From: Bin52 sp965243345
Lineage (GTDB): Bacteria > Pseudomonadota > Alphaproteobacteria > Thalassobaculales > Thalassobaculaceae
Direction: 5' to 3'
Assembly (NCBI GenBank): GCA_965243345.1
Contig: CBDEUR010000003.1
Span: 4,650,001-4,714,000, forward strand
Length of the DNA: 64,000 nucleotides
Part shown: piece after piece, positions 53,747 to 62,687 of the stretch
Numbering within the stretch: the stretch's first letter is position 1
Layout: every line of letters starts with the position of its first letter
Program-made: the position numbers and the translations under genes
Notes under the pieces: model-generated
Seen by the model: the letters and a program-made list of their open reading frames with translations, nothing else
Told to the model about the DNA's origin: nothing
Database searches by the model: none

Positions 53747-55786
53747 TCACCGTATCGCGCGGTTGCCAAACATCTTCAGGCCCAGCCGCAGTACCGACCG
53801 CACGAACCAGCGGAATATCCGGATGTGCAGTGCGCGGCTGCGCAGGACGAGCAGGGAGCCGGCCGATACTCCCAGGGTGTCGGCGTATTCCTCGACCAGT
53901 TGCTCGTACTCGCTCCCGATCTGTCCGGCGTTCAGGGATATGTCCAGTTCCCGGTGCTTTTCCCTGGCAATCGCATAGTATCGCTCCAGGGTTTCCTGCC
54001 TGGCGCCTACCTGCCGGTGAACCATTGGAACACGGTAGAGCGCCGTGGTCTTTTCGATGTGCGCAAATGGGCCCGCATGTGCTGCGTACCGCACCCACAG
54101 ATCCCAGTCTTCCTGGTTTTCGAGCGCCGGATCCATTCCACCGCACTCCTCGAACAGGGCGCGTTCGAACAGGACGCAGCAGATGGGCATGATGTTGCGG
54201 TGACACAGTTCGACGTAGGTGAAGGGTCGATTGAACACCACGTCCCGCGAGCCTTCCCGGACGATCTCGTGATTGTCGTCCCACTCGGTGCGGACCTCGA
54301 AAGCCGTGGAATACGCCACGCGCGCATCGGAGTTCTTCAGGCAGGCAACCAGCTGCTCGACATGGTCGGCAAACAGCTCATCGTCCTCATCGAGGAAGCA
54401 CAGGTAGGAGCCGGATGCGAGTTCCATCGCAGTGTTGCCGGCAATGCACCTTCCCCGGTTTTCCCCGAGTGCGCGGTAGACGACGTCGAGTCCCGGAAAC
54501 CTGTCTATCACGTCTTCCACCGTGGGAGGACCGTCCTCGATTACCACGACCTCGAGAGGCCGGTAGGTCTGGTTGGCGATGGTTCGCAACGCCCGTTCCA
54601 GCTGCGCCTTCCTGCCGATGGTTCGGACCAGGACCGAGACCACGGGGTGCTGATCCAGGTCCGGGAAGGGTGTTACGACGTGAAATGCTCCGAGTCGGGT
54701 CGGTGCAAAGTTCAGGCCACTGAAATAGGCCTCTCCGAACTTCCGGCGCTTTTTCATGAAATGCCGGAAGTCCCGGGCGTAGCGGGTTCCGATGACCAGG
54801 AGATCCTTGCGTTGGCCGGGAAAGTACCGGCGGCCAAGCAGGATCGCGAGGTAGATACCGTAGCCCCGCAGCATGTCCGTGAAACTGCCGAAACGGGTGC
54901 GGATGTAGAGCATGCCCAGCACGCTGTGGATCAGCTGTACGGGCTTGACCTGTCCGGCGAACTCGTAGGTGTGATGCCGGATGCAGGCGGACGGAACGTA
55001 CCGCAGCGTCCAGCCGGCGTACCTGATCCGCCAGCACAGGTCGACATCCTCACAGTAGAGGAAGATGCGTTCGTCGAACCCTTCCACTGCCGCGAAGGCG
55101 TCGCGGCGAAGCAACAGGGCGGCACCGCAGCACCACGGAGAGTTCATGGATACCGGGTTGTACTGCTTGGGGTGCTCGTAGGGTACCTGTCTCGGTTCCC
55201 ATGCGCCGACGCTTGAACTGTCGTTCTCGGCTGCCTCGACGAGTCTCTCGATGCAGTCGGGATAGAGCTCGGTGTCCGGGTTGAGAATCAGGGCAAACGG
55301 TGCGCCGCCGTCGCGTTGCGCACGATTGTGGCCCCTGCCGAAACCGTCGTTGGTCGCATTCTCCACGACAGTGTAGGAATGGAACAACCCGACCTTGTCC
55401 CATCTGAGCACCGAGAGCCTTTCGACAGTGTTGTCGGTGCTGCTGTTGTCCACGAATGTGATCCGCGCGCGGGTCATGTCGAAGGTCTGCCGGGTCAGGC
55501 TCTCGACAAGCCGGTCCACATGGCCAGCTGAATTGAACGTCACCACGGAGATATCGAGGCGTGGCTCCGCCTGCGGATGTCTGAGCTCGGATACCGAGGC
55601 CAGGGGCAGGTTCTCGGTCTGCGCACCCGACCCGAGAGCCTGTTGTGCAGAAGATGCCTCGCAGCGTCCCGGAGCTGTCTGGGCGGTCCCGTGATCCGTT
55701 TGCACCTGTTCCCGCTCGCGCGCTGGGAAGGGATGGTGGACTTCGTGGTGTGGCCGTTCAGGCCCTGGCCGGGAGTCGACGATCAT
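53747..55786 (-). CDS. Double-domain family 2 glycosyltransferase, copy 1
   Basis: This protein of about 679 residues contains two GT2 (GT-A) domains in tandem. The first begins LDISVVTFNSAGHVDRLVES and has NDGFGRGHNRA, LNPDTELYPDC and FLYCEDVDLCWRIR. The second begins VVSVLVRTIGRKAQLERALR and has VVIEDGPPTVEDV, NRGRCIAGNTAMELA and CFLDEDDELFADH. The same two-domain layout recurs at 60591-62441. The frame extends to an ATG at 55873; the ATG at 55786 is used here, but homology starts only about 80 residues later, so the true start may be further in. It probably builds a surface polysaccharide. Confidence 0.83.
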   Translation of the reverse strand: MIVDSRPGPERPHHEVHHPFPAREREQVQTDHGTAQTAPGRCEASSAQQALGSGAQTENLPLASVSELRHPQAEPRLDISVVTFNSAGHVDRLVESLTRQTFDMTRARITFVDNSSTDNTVERLSVLRWDKVGLFHSYTVVENATNDGFGRGHNRAQRDGGAPFALILNPDTELYPDCIERLVEAAENDSSSVGAWEPRQVPYEHPKQYNPVSMNSPWCCGAALLLRRDAFAAVEGFDERIFLYCEDVDLCWRIRYAGWTLRYVPSACIRHHTYEFAGQVKPVQLIHSVLGMLYIRTRFGSFTDMLRGYGIYLAILLGRRYFPGQRKDLLVIGTRYARDFRHFMKKRRKFGEAYFSGLNFAPTRLGAFHVVTPFPDLDQHPVVSVLVRTIGRKAQLERALRTIANQTYRPLEVVVIEDGPPTVEDVIDRFPGLDVVYRALGENRGRCIAGNTAMELASGSYLCFLDEDDELFADHVEQLVACLKNSDARVAYSTAFEVRTEWDDNHEIVREGSRDVVFNRPFTYVELCHRNIMPICCVLFERALFEECGGMDPALENQEDWDLWVRYAAHAGPFAHIEKTTALYRVPMVHRQVGARQETLERYYAIAREKHRELDISLNAGQIGSEYEQLVEEYADTLGVSAGSLLVLRSRALHIRIFRWFVRSVLRLGLKMFGNRAIR

Positions 55787-56205
55787 GGGTTGGTCTTCTG
55801 GGCCTCCGCATTGGAGGGCGCCCGGTCGAAACGGAACAGGGCCGTTGCTCTCTTGCTGGCCACATATACACATGCTGGCGGCATCCTGTCACCGTGCGGA
55901 GAGGTTCGAACGGCATTCACAGCGTCACCGCGTCACTCGCACGCTCCCGCCAACCCCGGACCGGGGAACGCGGCTGCAGTCGGCAAATGTCGATGACGAC
56001 CGCGCATCACCCGCTGTTCGCCGTCAACCAGCCGGCGCGTTCCTGCACCGGGAGAAGTAGGGCGCGTGCCGGGCGCCCGGCAACCATCACGCCGCCGGAT
56101 CGCGCGTCCAGGCCGGGGAAGGGCATTGGACGGGTCCCGGCACCCACCCTAAGATTGCCGGCACGGGTGCCCTGGTGCGCATCCGGCGCAGGGACGGGGG
56201 AGACG
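55787..56205. other. Non-coding stretch between a glycosyltransferase and the cyclase gene
   Basis: The first part may still be coding if the glycosyltransferase starts at 55873. The remainder (to 56205) has only spurious frames and a short AT-rich patch around 55860-55875 (ACATATACACATG). It should hold promoters for both divergent genes. Confidence 0.4.
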
Positions 56206-57111
56206 ATGACCAATTGCGTTCACGATCATGCGCGCTGGGGGACGGGTGATCAGGTCGGTGCGGCTGGCCATCTCCTCGACGCGACAACCACGCTTGCGGC
56301 GCTTTCGAAGGTTCGGGAGGGACGGATACTCGATCTGTCCCACGTCATCGAGATGGGCGCACCGTACATGGGACCGAACCAGACCCCCTATATCATCTCC
56401 TCCTCGGCAACGGCGCGTAACAGCATGAAGATTCGTGCGCAGATGGGGGCCACCAACAATGTCGGGGCCAATCTCGAACGCATCGAGATGACCACCCATG
56501 TGGGCACGCACATCGACTCGCTCGGGCATTTCTCGATCGGTGAACACCTCTACGGTGGACACAGCATCGACGAGAGTGTCGGCGACTGGGGCCTGATCGA
56601 TCTCGGCGTGGAGAACATTCCACCCATCATCACCCGCGGGATCTGTCTTGACGTTTCCGGTCTCGACGATGGTGCGCATCTCGAGGCGGGGCGCCCGGTG
56701 GGCGTCGATGACCTCAAGCGTGCCTGCGACGCTGCGGGGGTGGCGCCTGCCCGTGGCGACGCGGTGTTCGTCAATACCGGCTGGGGCCGGTTCTTCATGG
56801 CCGACAATGCCCGGTACCTCGCCGGCGAACCAGGGCTCGATCTCGAGGCAGCCCAATGGCTGACAAGCTGCGACGTGGTGACGATCGGTGCCGACAACAT
56901 GGCGGTGGAGGTGTTGCCGGGCACCCGGCATCCCGAGATCATGATGCCGGTGCACCAGCATTGCCTGGCCGAGGCCGGCGTGCACCTGGTCGAGAACCTG
57001 GTGCTGGACGGGTTGTGCCGGCAGGGAATCCACGAATTCTGCCTGGTGATGCTGCCGGTGAAGCTCAAGGGCGCGACCGGTTGTCCGGTCCGCCCGGTTG
57101 CCATGGTGTAG
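56206..57111 (+). CDS. Cyclase-family metal-dependent hydrolase
   Basis: This 301-residue protein belongs to the cyclase/kynurenine formamidase-like family. It shows the metal-binding motif HVGTHIDSLGH (about residues 101-111), an aspartate-rich opening (ILDLSHVIEMGAPYMGPNQT), VFVNTGWGRFFM and GADNMAVEVLPG. The ATG at 56206 follows GGGGGAG. Homologues open cyclic or formylated amides, but members are too diverse to name the substrate. It converges with serA. Confidence 0.85.
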   Translation: MTNCVHDHARWGTGDQVGAAGHLLDATTTLAALSKVREGRILDLSHVIEMGAPYMGPNQTPYIISSSATARNSMKIRAQMGATNNVGANLERIEMTTHVGTHIDSLGHFSIGEHLYGGHSIDESVGDWGLIDLGVENIPPIITRGICLDVSGLDDGAHLEAGRPVGVDDLKRACDAAGVAPARGDAVFVNTGWGRFFMADNARYLAGEPGLDLEAAQWLTSCDVVTIGADNMAVEVLPGTRHPEIMMPVHQHCLAEAGVHLVENLVLDGLCRQGIHEFCLVMLPVKLKGATGCPVRPVAMV

Positions 57112-57118
57112 GCCCGGC

Positions 57119-58696
57119 TCAGAACCGCAGTCGGTCTGCGCGTACCACCAGGGGCAATGCGCGGACCGTGTTCAGGACCTCGTCGTCAATGGCACCGTCG
57201 ATGGCGACGAGGACGATTGCCTCGCCGCCGCTCTCGCGACGGCCGAGCTGCAGGGATGCGATGTTGAGGCCGGCATTTCCGAGCGCGGTGCCCAGCCCGC
57301 CGATGAGACCCGGTCGGTCGTAGTTGCGCACGTAGAGCATGTTCGGCGCGAACTCGGCTTCCATGGTTATGCCCTGGATGTCGATCAGTCGTGGCCGGTC
57401 ACCGGCAAACAGGGTTCCCGCCAGGGTGCGGGTTCGAGATGCATCCTCCACGGTGAGCCTGAGCAGGGTCTGGTAGTGGCAGGGCCGGTCGTGACGTACC
57501 GTGGTGATGGCGACCCCCCGGGACTGGGCGATCCTTGGAGCGCTGACCATGTTGACGCTGGTGACCTGCGGGCGAAGCAGACCGGCAAGTGCCGCCGACA
57601 GCACCGGCGCGGAATTGACCGTCGCCGCCAGCCCCTCGAACTCGAGGCTGACCGACCGGATTGCATCGGCGGCCATCTGGCCCGCAAAGCTCCCGAGCTG
57701 TTCGGCGAGTTCCATGTAGGGTCGCAGTACCGGAACTTCCTCGGCCGAGACCGCGGGCATGTTGACAGCGTTCACGATGGCGCCGGTGAGCAGGTAGTCC
57801 GCCATCTGTTCGGCGATCTGCTCGGCAACCTTCTCCTGTGCCTCGGTGGTCGAGGCGCCGAGATGCGGCGTGGCCACGAGGTTGGGGGCCCCGAACAGCG
57901 GGTTGTCGTGTGCCGGCTCCTCGGAGAACACGTCGACGGCCGCACCCGCGACCTGGCCGGATTCAAGTGCTGCGCGAAGATCGGCCTCGACAATCAGTCC
58001 GCCACGGGCGCAGTTGACGATGCGGACCCCGGGCTTCATGCGTCCGATCGCCTCGGCATCGATCAGGTTGCGCGTTGCATCGGACAACGGCGTGTGAAGA
58101 GTGATCACGTCGGCTTCGGCGTACAGTGTCTCGAGCGGAACCTTGCGTACGCCCAGGGCGACCGCCCGTTCATCGGTGAGGAACGGGTCATGGGCGAGAA
58201 CCCGCATCTTCAGGCCCCGGGCGCGATCCGCCACGATTGAACCGATGTTGCCGCAACCGATGATCCCGAGCTTCTTGCCGGTAAGTTCGATACCGACAAA
58301 GCGGGACTTCTCCCACCTGCCGGCCCGTGTCGACGCGTCGGCTTCCGGGATGTTGCGCGCCAGGGTGCACATCATGGCGATGGCGTGTTCGGCGGTGGTG
58401 ACCGCGTTGCCGAACGGTGTGTTCATGACAACCACGCCCGCAGCAGTGGCTGCCGGAACGTCGATGGTATCCACCCCCACTCCGGCCCGCCCGATGACCC
58501 TGAGAGCGGTCGCCGCGCCCAGGATTTCGGAGGTGACGCGCGTCCTCGAACGAACGGCCAGCCCGTCGTAGTTCCCGATGCAGTCTGCAAGCTCGGTGGG
58601 GCTCAGGTCGACCTTGCGGTCAACCTCGACCCCGCGCTGCCGGAAGATCAGGGTGGCGGTCTCGCTGAGACTGTCAGCGATCAGGACCCGAGGCAT
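57119..58696 (-). CDS. serA: D-3-phosphoglycerate dehydrogenase
   Basis: This 525-residue enzyme is the first step of serine synthesis. It has the NAD-binding GIIGCGNIGSIVADRA, the catalytic arginine in VRIVNCARGGLIVE, the glutamate in FSEEPAHDNPL and the histidine in NLVATPHLGASTTEAQEK. The long C-terminal part with an intervening domain and an ACT domain (MLYVRNYDRPGLIGGLGTAL) marks the long form. The ATG at 58696 is the family start. It lies 20 bases after serC on the same strand. Confidence 0.95.
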   Translation of the reverse strand: MPRVLIADSLSETATLIFRQRGVEVDRKVDLSPTELADCIGNYDGLAVRSRTRVTSEILGAATALRVIGRAGVGVDTIDVPAATAAGVVVMNTPFGNAVTTAEHAIAMMCTLARNIPEADASTRAGRWEKSRFVGIELTGKKLGIIGCGNIGSIVADRARGLKMRVLAHDPFLTDERAVALGVRKVPLETLYAEADVITLHTPLSDATRNLIDAEAIGRMKPGVRIVNCARGGLIVEADLRAALESGQVAGAAVDVFSEEPAHDNPLFGAPNLVATPHLGASTTEAQEKVAEQIAEQMADYLLTGAIVNAVNMPAVSAEEVPVLRPYMELAEQLGSFAGQMAADAIRSVSLEFEGLAATVNSAPVLSAALAGLLRPQVTSVNMVSAPRIAQSRGVAITTVRHDRPCHYQTLLRLTVEDASRTRTLAGTLFAGDRPRLIDIQGITMEAEFAPNMLYVRNYDRPGLIGGLGTALGNAGLNIASLQLGRRESGGEAIVLVAIDGAIDDEVLNTVRALPLVVRADRLRF

Positions 58697-58716
58697 GTGC
58701 CGCTCCAGTGCGCCTG

Positions 58717-59874
58717 TTATCGCGCATCCACCAGGGTGGCAAACGACCAGTCGAGCCAGGGCAGAACAGCTTCCATGTCCGCGGTCTCGACGGTGGCGCC
58801 GCCCCACAGCCGCAGTCCCGGTGGCGCGTCTCGGTAGCCGTTGATGTCATGGGCGACACGCTCCCTGTCAAGAAGGTCGGCCATGCGCCGGGGAAGGTCG
58901 GCCTGTCGTTCCTCAGGCAGGTGCGCACAGCGCTCCTCGGCGATCCTGAGGCAAATCGACGTGTTTGACCGGATTGCGGGGTCGCTTGCGAGGAAACGGG
59001 CCCAACCGGACAGGTCTACCCAGCGGTCGACCGCGGCCAGGTTGGCGTCTGCGCGCGCCCTGAGCGCGGGCAGTCCGCCGAGCCCCTCGGCCCAGCGCAG
59101 GGCGTCGAGCACATCCTCGACGCAGAGGAGTGACGGGGTGTTGATGGTATCGCCACGAAATATGCCCTCGTTCAGCCTGCCGTTCCTGACGAGCCGGAAG
59201 AGCTTCGGCATCGGCCAGGTCGGAGTGCGGGATTCCAGTCGCTCGACGGCGCGGGGAGACAGCACCAGCATGCCGTGGGCCGCCTCTCCCCCGAGCACCT
59301 TCTGCCAGGAGAAGGTTGCGGCATCGATGCGTGGCCAGGGGATGTCCTGGGCCAGCACGGCGCTGGTTGCATCGCACAGCGTGAGGCCCGCCCTGTCCTC
59401 GGCAATCCAGGAACCGTCGGGGACCCGTACCCCGGAAGTGGTGCCGTTCCAGGTGAAGACCACGTCGCGGTCGCAGTCGACGCACGAGAGATCGGGCAAC
59501 GCACCGTAGTCGGCCTCGAGGATGCGGACATCGTCGAGCCGAAGCTGGGCCGTGATGTCGGTAACCCATCCCTTGCCGAAACTCTCCCAGGCGAGCACAT
59601 CGACACCGCGGGTTCCGAGCAACGACCACATCGCCATTTCGAAGGCTCCGGTGTCCGAACCGGGGACGATGCCGAGCCGCCAGTCGTCCGGGAGCCCGAT
59701 CAGGGCCCTGCTCCGTTCGATGACCTCCTGAAGCCGGGCCCGTGCCGGTGACGACCGGTGGGACCGGCCAAGGACCGCGTCACCAAGCACGGACGGACTC
59801 CAGCCCGGCCGCTTGGCGCAGGGTCCGCAGGAGAACAGAGGGCTCCGGGGGGTACGATCGGGCTTGTCTGGCAT
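58717..59874 (-). CDS. serC: Phosphoserine aminotransferase
   Basis: This 385-residue PLP enzyme makes phosphoserine from 3-phosphohydroxypyruvate. It is the alphaproteobacterial or mycobacterial type, opening with PLFSCGPCAKRPGWSPSVL and LGRSHRSSPAR. The PLP lysine is in ATFSWQKVLGGEAAHGMLVL. WNGTTSGVRVPDGSW and FRGDTINTPSLLCVEDV are also typical. The ATG at 59874 gives the normal start although the frame is open further. It forms an operon with serA. Confidence 0.95.
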   Translation of the reverse strand: MPDKPDRTPRSPLFSCGPCAKRPGWSPSVLGDAVLGRSHRSSPARARLQEVIERSRALIGLPDDWRLGIVPGSDTGAFEMAMWSLLGTRGVDVLAWESFGKGWVTDITAQLRLDDVRILEADYGALPDLSCVDCDRDVVFTWNGTTSGVRVPDGSWIAEDRAGLTLCDATSAVLAQDIPWPRIDAATFSWQKVLGGEAAHGMLVLSPRAVERLESRTPTWPMPKLFRLVRNGRLNEGIFRGDTINTPSLLCVEDVLDALRWAEGLGGLPALRARADANLAAVDRWVDLSGWARFLASDPAIRSNTSICLRIAEERCAHLPEERQADLPRRMADLLDRERVAHDINGYRDAPPGLRLWGGATVETADMEAVLPWLDWSFATLVDAR

Positions 59875-60590
59875 GGTACGGGTTGTCCGGTGCTGAAACC
59901 ACGTCTCGACGGCGGAGCGCTCCCGCTGTTCGATCCGGCAGGACGGAAACAACGCGAGTAGCCGGCTGACAAAAGGGGCGGCACTATAGGTATACGGGTA
60001 CCACCGATCAATGCGACCCGCCGGGACGGATTCAACCATCATGCCGCGTGACAGGGGCGTGCCGCCCTGCCCGTGTGCGTGCACTCCTTCCGGACGAGGA
60101 CCTGCCCCTCCACTGCAGGAGCCCGAATCCCCGCGGATCGCTCGCACCAGGTCCGGTTGTCCGCTGATCGGGCGGCGGTCTGGCACTGGAGCACGAGCGG
60201 CTCCGAAAACCGCGCCACGGAACCCCTGCAGGTGCAGTTCCGGTCCCGACAACTGCGCGAGCGGCGTGCGGGCCGTTGCTGTGAGTATCAGGACGGCGTC
60301 ATGGTCTCGCCCCTGCGGCGCCACGCATCGCGCTTTCACAACCGCGGGAACTCGCAGGGCCCGGACATCACATCCCCGTGGCGAACCGGTGCCCTGGATG
60401 ACGTGCGGGACCCGCCTCCATCAGGCCGATGGCGATGGCTGCTCGTGGAGTCCAGTCCGGAACAGGGGCGCAGGTTCGTCCCGAAGACGGGGTGATCGAT
60501 TGCGGCCATGTTTGCCAAAAGTCTGGCCGCGATTCGCGACAGGACAGGAGCGGCCCCTGACAGAAACCGTTCCCTCGACGGGCAGACGGC
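59875..60590. other. Non-coding stretch upstream of serC
   Basis: These 716 bases contain the serC promoter (listed separately) and about 100 bases of leader. The rest, up to the glycosyltransferase stop at 60591, holds no gene I can support. I looked for the serC RNA motif reported in alphaproteobacteria but cannot confirm it from memory of its consensus. Confidence 0.5.
59983..60011 (-). promoter_or_regulatory. Candidate serC-serA promoter
   Basis: On the minus strand TTGATC (60011-60006) and TATAGT (59988-59983) are 17 bases apart. The -10 element matches five of six consensus bases and the -35 four of six. Transcription would begin near 59976, about 100 bases before the serC ATG. Confidence 0.55.
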
Positions 60591-62441
60591 CTACCGGGCC
60601 CGTGTCTTGAAGACCATACGCATGAGGGTCCGTCGCATGATATTGGCGCAGAAACGCACGAACCGGAGCCGGACTGACAGCTTCTTCAGGGCGCGGAGTT
60701 CCTCGGGCGTGACGCCAAGCATTTCCACGTGGCTTCTGTGCAGCGCGTCGGCGTCCGAAGCGAGGTCGCCGATCGTCAGGGTAATCGGCGTTTCGCGGTG
60801 CTTCGTGCGGACCAGTTCGTAGTAACTGTGCAGTTCGTTCCGGCGATCGAGCTCGGACTGCGGGTGCATGTGGAGCCGATAGAGCGCCGTGGTCTTGGGA
60901 AGTCGCGCGAAGCGGCCCCCTTCGGCGATGAAGCGCAGCCAGAGTTCCCAGTCTTCCAGGTTGTCCAGGTTCGGGTCGAGACCGCCGCAAGATTCATAAA
61001 GGCGGCGGGAAAACAGGACGTTGCAGATGGGTGTAAGGTTCCGCCGCGACATCTCGACGAAGGAGAATTCCTCGTTGTAGACGATGTCTCGCGTGCCCTC
61101 CCGAACGATGTTGAACTGATCGTCCCATTCGGTCTTCACTTCGAAGGAATTCGAATAAACGGCCTGTGCAGAGCTGTCTCGCAAGGCAACGTACAGTTGT
61201 TCGATGTGGTCGGCGTAAAGCTCGTCGTCCTCGTCGAGAAAGCAGAAGTACTCGCCCGACGCCCGTTCCATCGCCACGTTGCCTGCGTGACAGCGTCCCC
61301 TGTTCACGCCGAGAGGCACGTAGGTGAGGGAGACTTGCGGAAACTCGGCGACAACGTCCTCGATAGTGGCAGGCCCGTCCTCGACCACGACGGCCTCGAC
61401 GTTGCGCCAGGTCTGGTTTGCGATCGACTGCAGTGCCCGCCGCACCTGTGCCTTTCGTCCGATCGTGCGCACCAGCACCGAGACGAGGGGCGGGGCGTCG
61501 ATGTCCTGGTAGGGGACCACTTCGTGGAAGGCGCCGTCACGGACCGCGGCATAGTCCCATCCGTGGAACTCGATGCCCGGCGTCCGGCGCCGAGGTGACA
61601 TAAAGTGAAGGAAACGATAGGCATAGGTTACCGAAATCCGGAGCAAGCCCTTGCGCTGTCCGGGAAAGTACTTCGGGCCGAACAGGACAGCCAGGTACAT
61701 GAACCAGCCCGCCGCCATTTCCCGCATGGAGCCGAACCGGGTGCGCAGGAACTGGTTTCCGAGAATGCTGTAGATGAACTGGGCCGGCTTGACCTGGTTT
61801 GGCGCGTCGTAGGTATCGTGCCGGACACAGGCTGACGGGACATAGCGCAGCTTCCAGCCGTCGCGTTTCAGCCGCCAGCTCAGATCCACGTCCTCGCAAT
61901 AGATGAAGATATGCCGGTCAAATCCCTTGACGGCTTCGAAGGCAGTTCGCCGGATCAGCAGGGCCGCCCCGGCACACCAGGGCGGTTCCATAAGGACAGG
62001 ATCGTACTGTTTGGGGTGTTCGTACGGAATCTGGCGTGGCTCCCAGACCCCGACCGTCTCCTCTTCGGCAATGGCCCGGCCCATCAGCTCGGAGAGGCAA
62101 TCCGGGTACAGGCGCGTGTCCGGGTTGAGGACGAAGACGAAGGGTGCCGACCCCTGTTCGACCGCGCGGTTGTGCCCGCGCCCGAAGCCGAGATTCCTCG
62201 GGTTCTCGATGATCTCGAAGTGACCGAAGTTCTCGGCCTGGCTGGAGGCGTGGTCCTTCAGTCGGGCAACGGTGTTGTCGGTGCTGTCATTGTCGACGAA
62301 CCTGACATTCAGGTTTTCGGATCCAATGTCCTGCTTGCAAAGACTGTCAATCAAGTCATCGAGATGCCGTTCAGAATTATAAGTGACGATTGAAACATCA
62401 ATACACATATCCGCAGGGCATCTGAATTGTGACATCAGCAT
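60591..62441 (-). CDS. Double-domain family 2 glycosyltransferase, copy 2
   Basis: This 616-residue protein has two GT2 domains like the gene at 53747-55786: domain one with IDVSIVTYNSERHLDDLIDS, NLGFGRGHNRAVE, LNPDTRLYPDC and FIYCEDVDLSWRLK; domain two with LVSVLVRTIGRKAQVRRALQ, VVVEDGPATIEDV, NRGRCHAGNVAMERA and CFLDEDDELYADH. The two copies are clearly paralogous along their whole length. The ATG at 62441 follows AGAGGAAGT; an ATG at 62435 is an alternative. The first 30 codons are AT-rich relative to the rest. It is divergent from the last gene and is probably part of a glycan locus extending out of the window. Confidence 0.87.
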   Translation of the reverse strand: MLMSQFRCPADMCIDVSIVTYNSERHLDDLIDSLCKQDIGSENLNVRFVDNDSTDNTVARLKDHASSQAENFGHFEIIENPRNLGFGRGHNRAVEQGSAPFVFVLNPDTRLYPDCLSELMGRAIAEEETVGVWEPRQIPYEHPKQYDPVLMEPPWCAGAALLIRRTAFEAVKGFDRHIFIYCEDVDLSWRLKRDGWKLRYVPSACVRHDTYDAPNQVKPAQFIYSILGNQFLRTRFGSMREMAAGWFMYLAVLFGPKYFPGQRKGLLRISVTYAYRFLHFMSPRRRTPGIEFHGWDYAAVRDGAFHEVVPYQDIDAPPLVSVLVRTIGRKAQVRRALQSIANQTWRNVEAVVVEDGPATIEDVVAEFPQVSLTYVPLGVNRGRCHAGNVAMERASGEYFCFLDEDDELYADHIEQLYVALRDSSAQAVYSNSFEVKTEWDDQFNIVREGTRDIVYNEEFSFVEMSRRNLTPICNVLFSRRLYESCGGLDPNLDNLEDWELWLRFIAEGGRFARLPKTTALYRLHMHPQSELDRRNELHSYYELVRTKHRETPITLTIGDLASDADALHRSHVEMLGVTPEELRALKKLSVRLRFVRFCANIMRRTLMRMVFKTRAR

Positions 62442-62687
62442 ACTTCCTCTATGCCGAATTCAGTTGACGAATTCTTGCCGCTGCGGTCGGCCCCAATCGG
62501 GTGCGCACCATAGCGACAGGGCCGGCGCCATGAAAGGACAAACACCACCTGCGCTTCGCCCGATGATGGCGTGGTATACAGGTCCGGAGCGAGGCCTGTC
62601 GGGACCGGGGCTTTCGGATTGTCCATCATGTAGCGAGGCGGGCCGGACCCGGCGGGAGCATCAGGGACATAAGGAGATGTACCGCGC

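Noticed and set aside
59875..60010. serC RNA motif upstream of serC
   Set aside because: Position and organism would fit, but I could not confirm the consensus structure by eye; only the promoter is reported.
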